From NCBI RefSeq assembly GCF_003003215.1, contig NZ_PVUF01000004.1, positions 1-64,000 of the forward strand: a stretch of 64,000 nt of DNA, in the 5' to 3' direction. The translations under genes and the position numbers were made by a program. Source of the DNA: Tritonibacter scottomollicae. Its GTDB lineage: Bacteria > Pseudomonadota > Alphaproteobacteria > Rhodobacterales > Rhodobacteraceae. The notes beneath the pieces were generated by a model that did not search any database, was not told the DNA's origin, and was given only the letters and a program-made list of their open reading frames with translations. Positions 63,874-64,000 of the stretch are shown piece by piece (position 1 is the first letter of the stretch; each line of letters starts with the position of its first letter).

Positions 63874-64000
63874 CTTGCGCCTCCACATCTCGCGTCCACA
63901 ATAGTTTAGCATGTCGCTTCGGTGTGATGAAAGGTTCTCATGGTGACAGGTTCGCTGGCGGCGGGCCGACGGGGCGGGCGGTGTTCCGTTCGGGAAAGTT

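Overview
The window looks like a chromosomal segment of a marine alphaproteobacterium of the Roseobacter group (Rhodobacteraceae). Supporting signs are the high GC content, dense operons with ATGA/TGATG overlaps, the gene types (DMGDH-like oxidase, xdhABC next to a BMP-type ABC transporter, tctABC, imuA-imuB-dnaE2, nrdHIEF) and the intergenic C/G-rich hairpin repeats. No rRNA, tRNA, phage, IS element or CRISPR array was recognised. The lineage call is inference from gene content.

Layout. 0.4-8 kb: a dimethylglycine/sarcosine dehydrogenase-like FAD-GcvT enzyme, a membrane protein with a degenerate GGDEF domain, a four-EF-hand secreted protein, a leftward methyltransferase/FAD oxidase/aldo-keto reductase group and a CDP-alcohol phosphatidyltransferase. 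8.5-18.1 kb: a seven-gene leftward operon, xdhA-xdhB-xdhC plus a BMP-family ABC transporter, probably for purine uptake and oxidation. 18.6-22.8 kb: an arsenic operon (ArsR-ArsC fusion, ArsJ-type GAPDH, ArsJ, ACR3). 22.9-28.3 kb: the ImuA-ImuB-DnaE2 mutagenesis cassette, followed by a YcaQ-type glycosylase. 29.7-35.6 kb: a TctABC transporter, a GntR regulator, an HMG-CoA-lyase homologue and a class III CoA-transferase, divergent around one palindromic operator; this reads as a 3-hydroxy-3-methylglutarate-type acid catabolic unit.

35.6-51.1 kb is the most unusual region. It is a divergent catabolic island around a tandem operator (two copies of ATCCATTATGGAT, 21 bp centre to centre). To the left are a DNA-binding protein fused to a family-1 solute-binding domain, an SDR, an M24-fold hydrolase lacking one metal ligand, E1alpha, E1beta, a two-lipoyl 'pseudo-E2', an aldehyde dehydrogenase and a separate catalytic E2 without a lipoyl domain. 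To the right are a ribose-type ABC transporter and a second SDR. I infer import of a polyol- or diol-like compound, SDR oxidation, and cleavage by a split 2-oxo acid/acyloin dehydrogenase complex.

51.3-59.0 kb: a co-linear group with a serine acetyltransferase-like protein, VOC protein, M20 amidohydrolase, LysR, beta-hydroxyacid dehydrogenase, aldehyde dehydrogenase and a two-gene DUF3100-type membrane system of unknown substrate. 59.2-63.4 kb: nrdHIEF (class Ib ribonucleotide reductase) behind a cobalamin riboswitch and a probable NrdR site. The window ends with a GFA-family zinc protein.

Across the window, a hairpin repeat family (11.8, 15.5, 17.6 and 60.3 kb) occurs between genes and also inside the reading frames of xdhA and xdhB, in opposite orientations and without breaking either frame.
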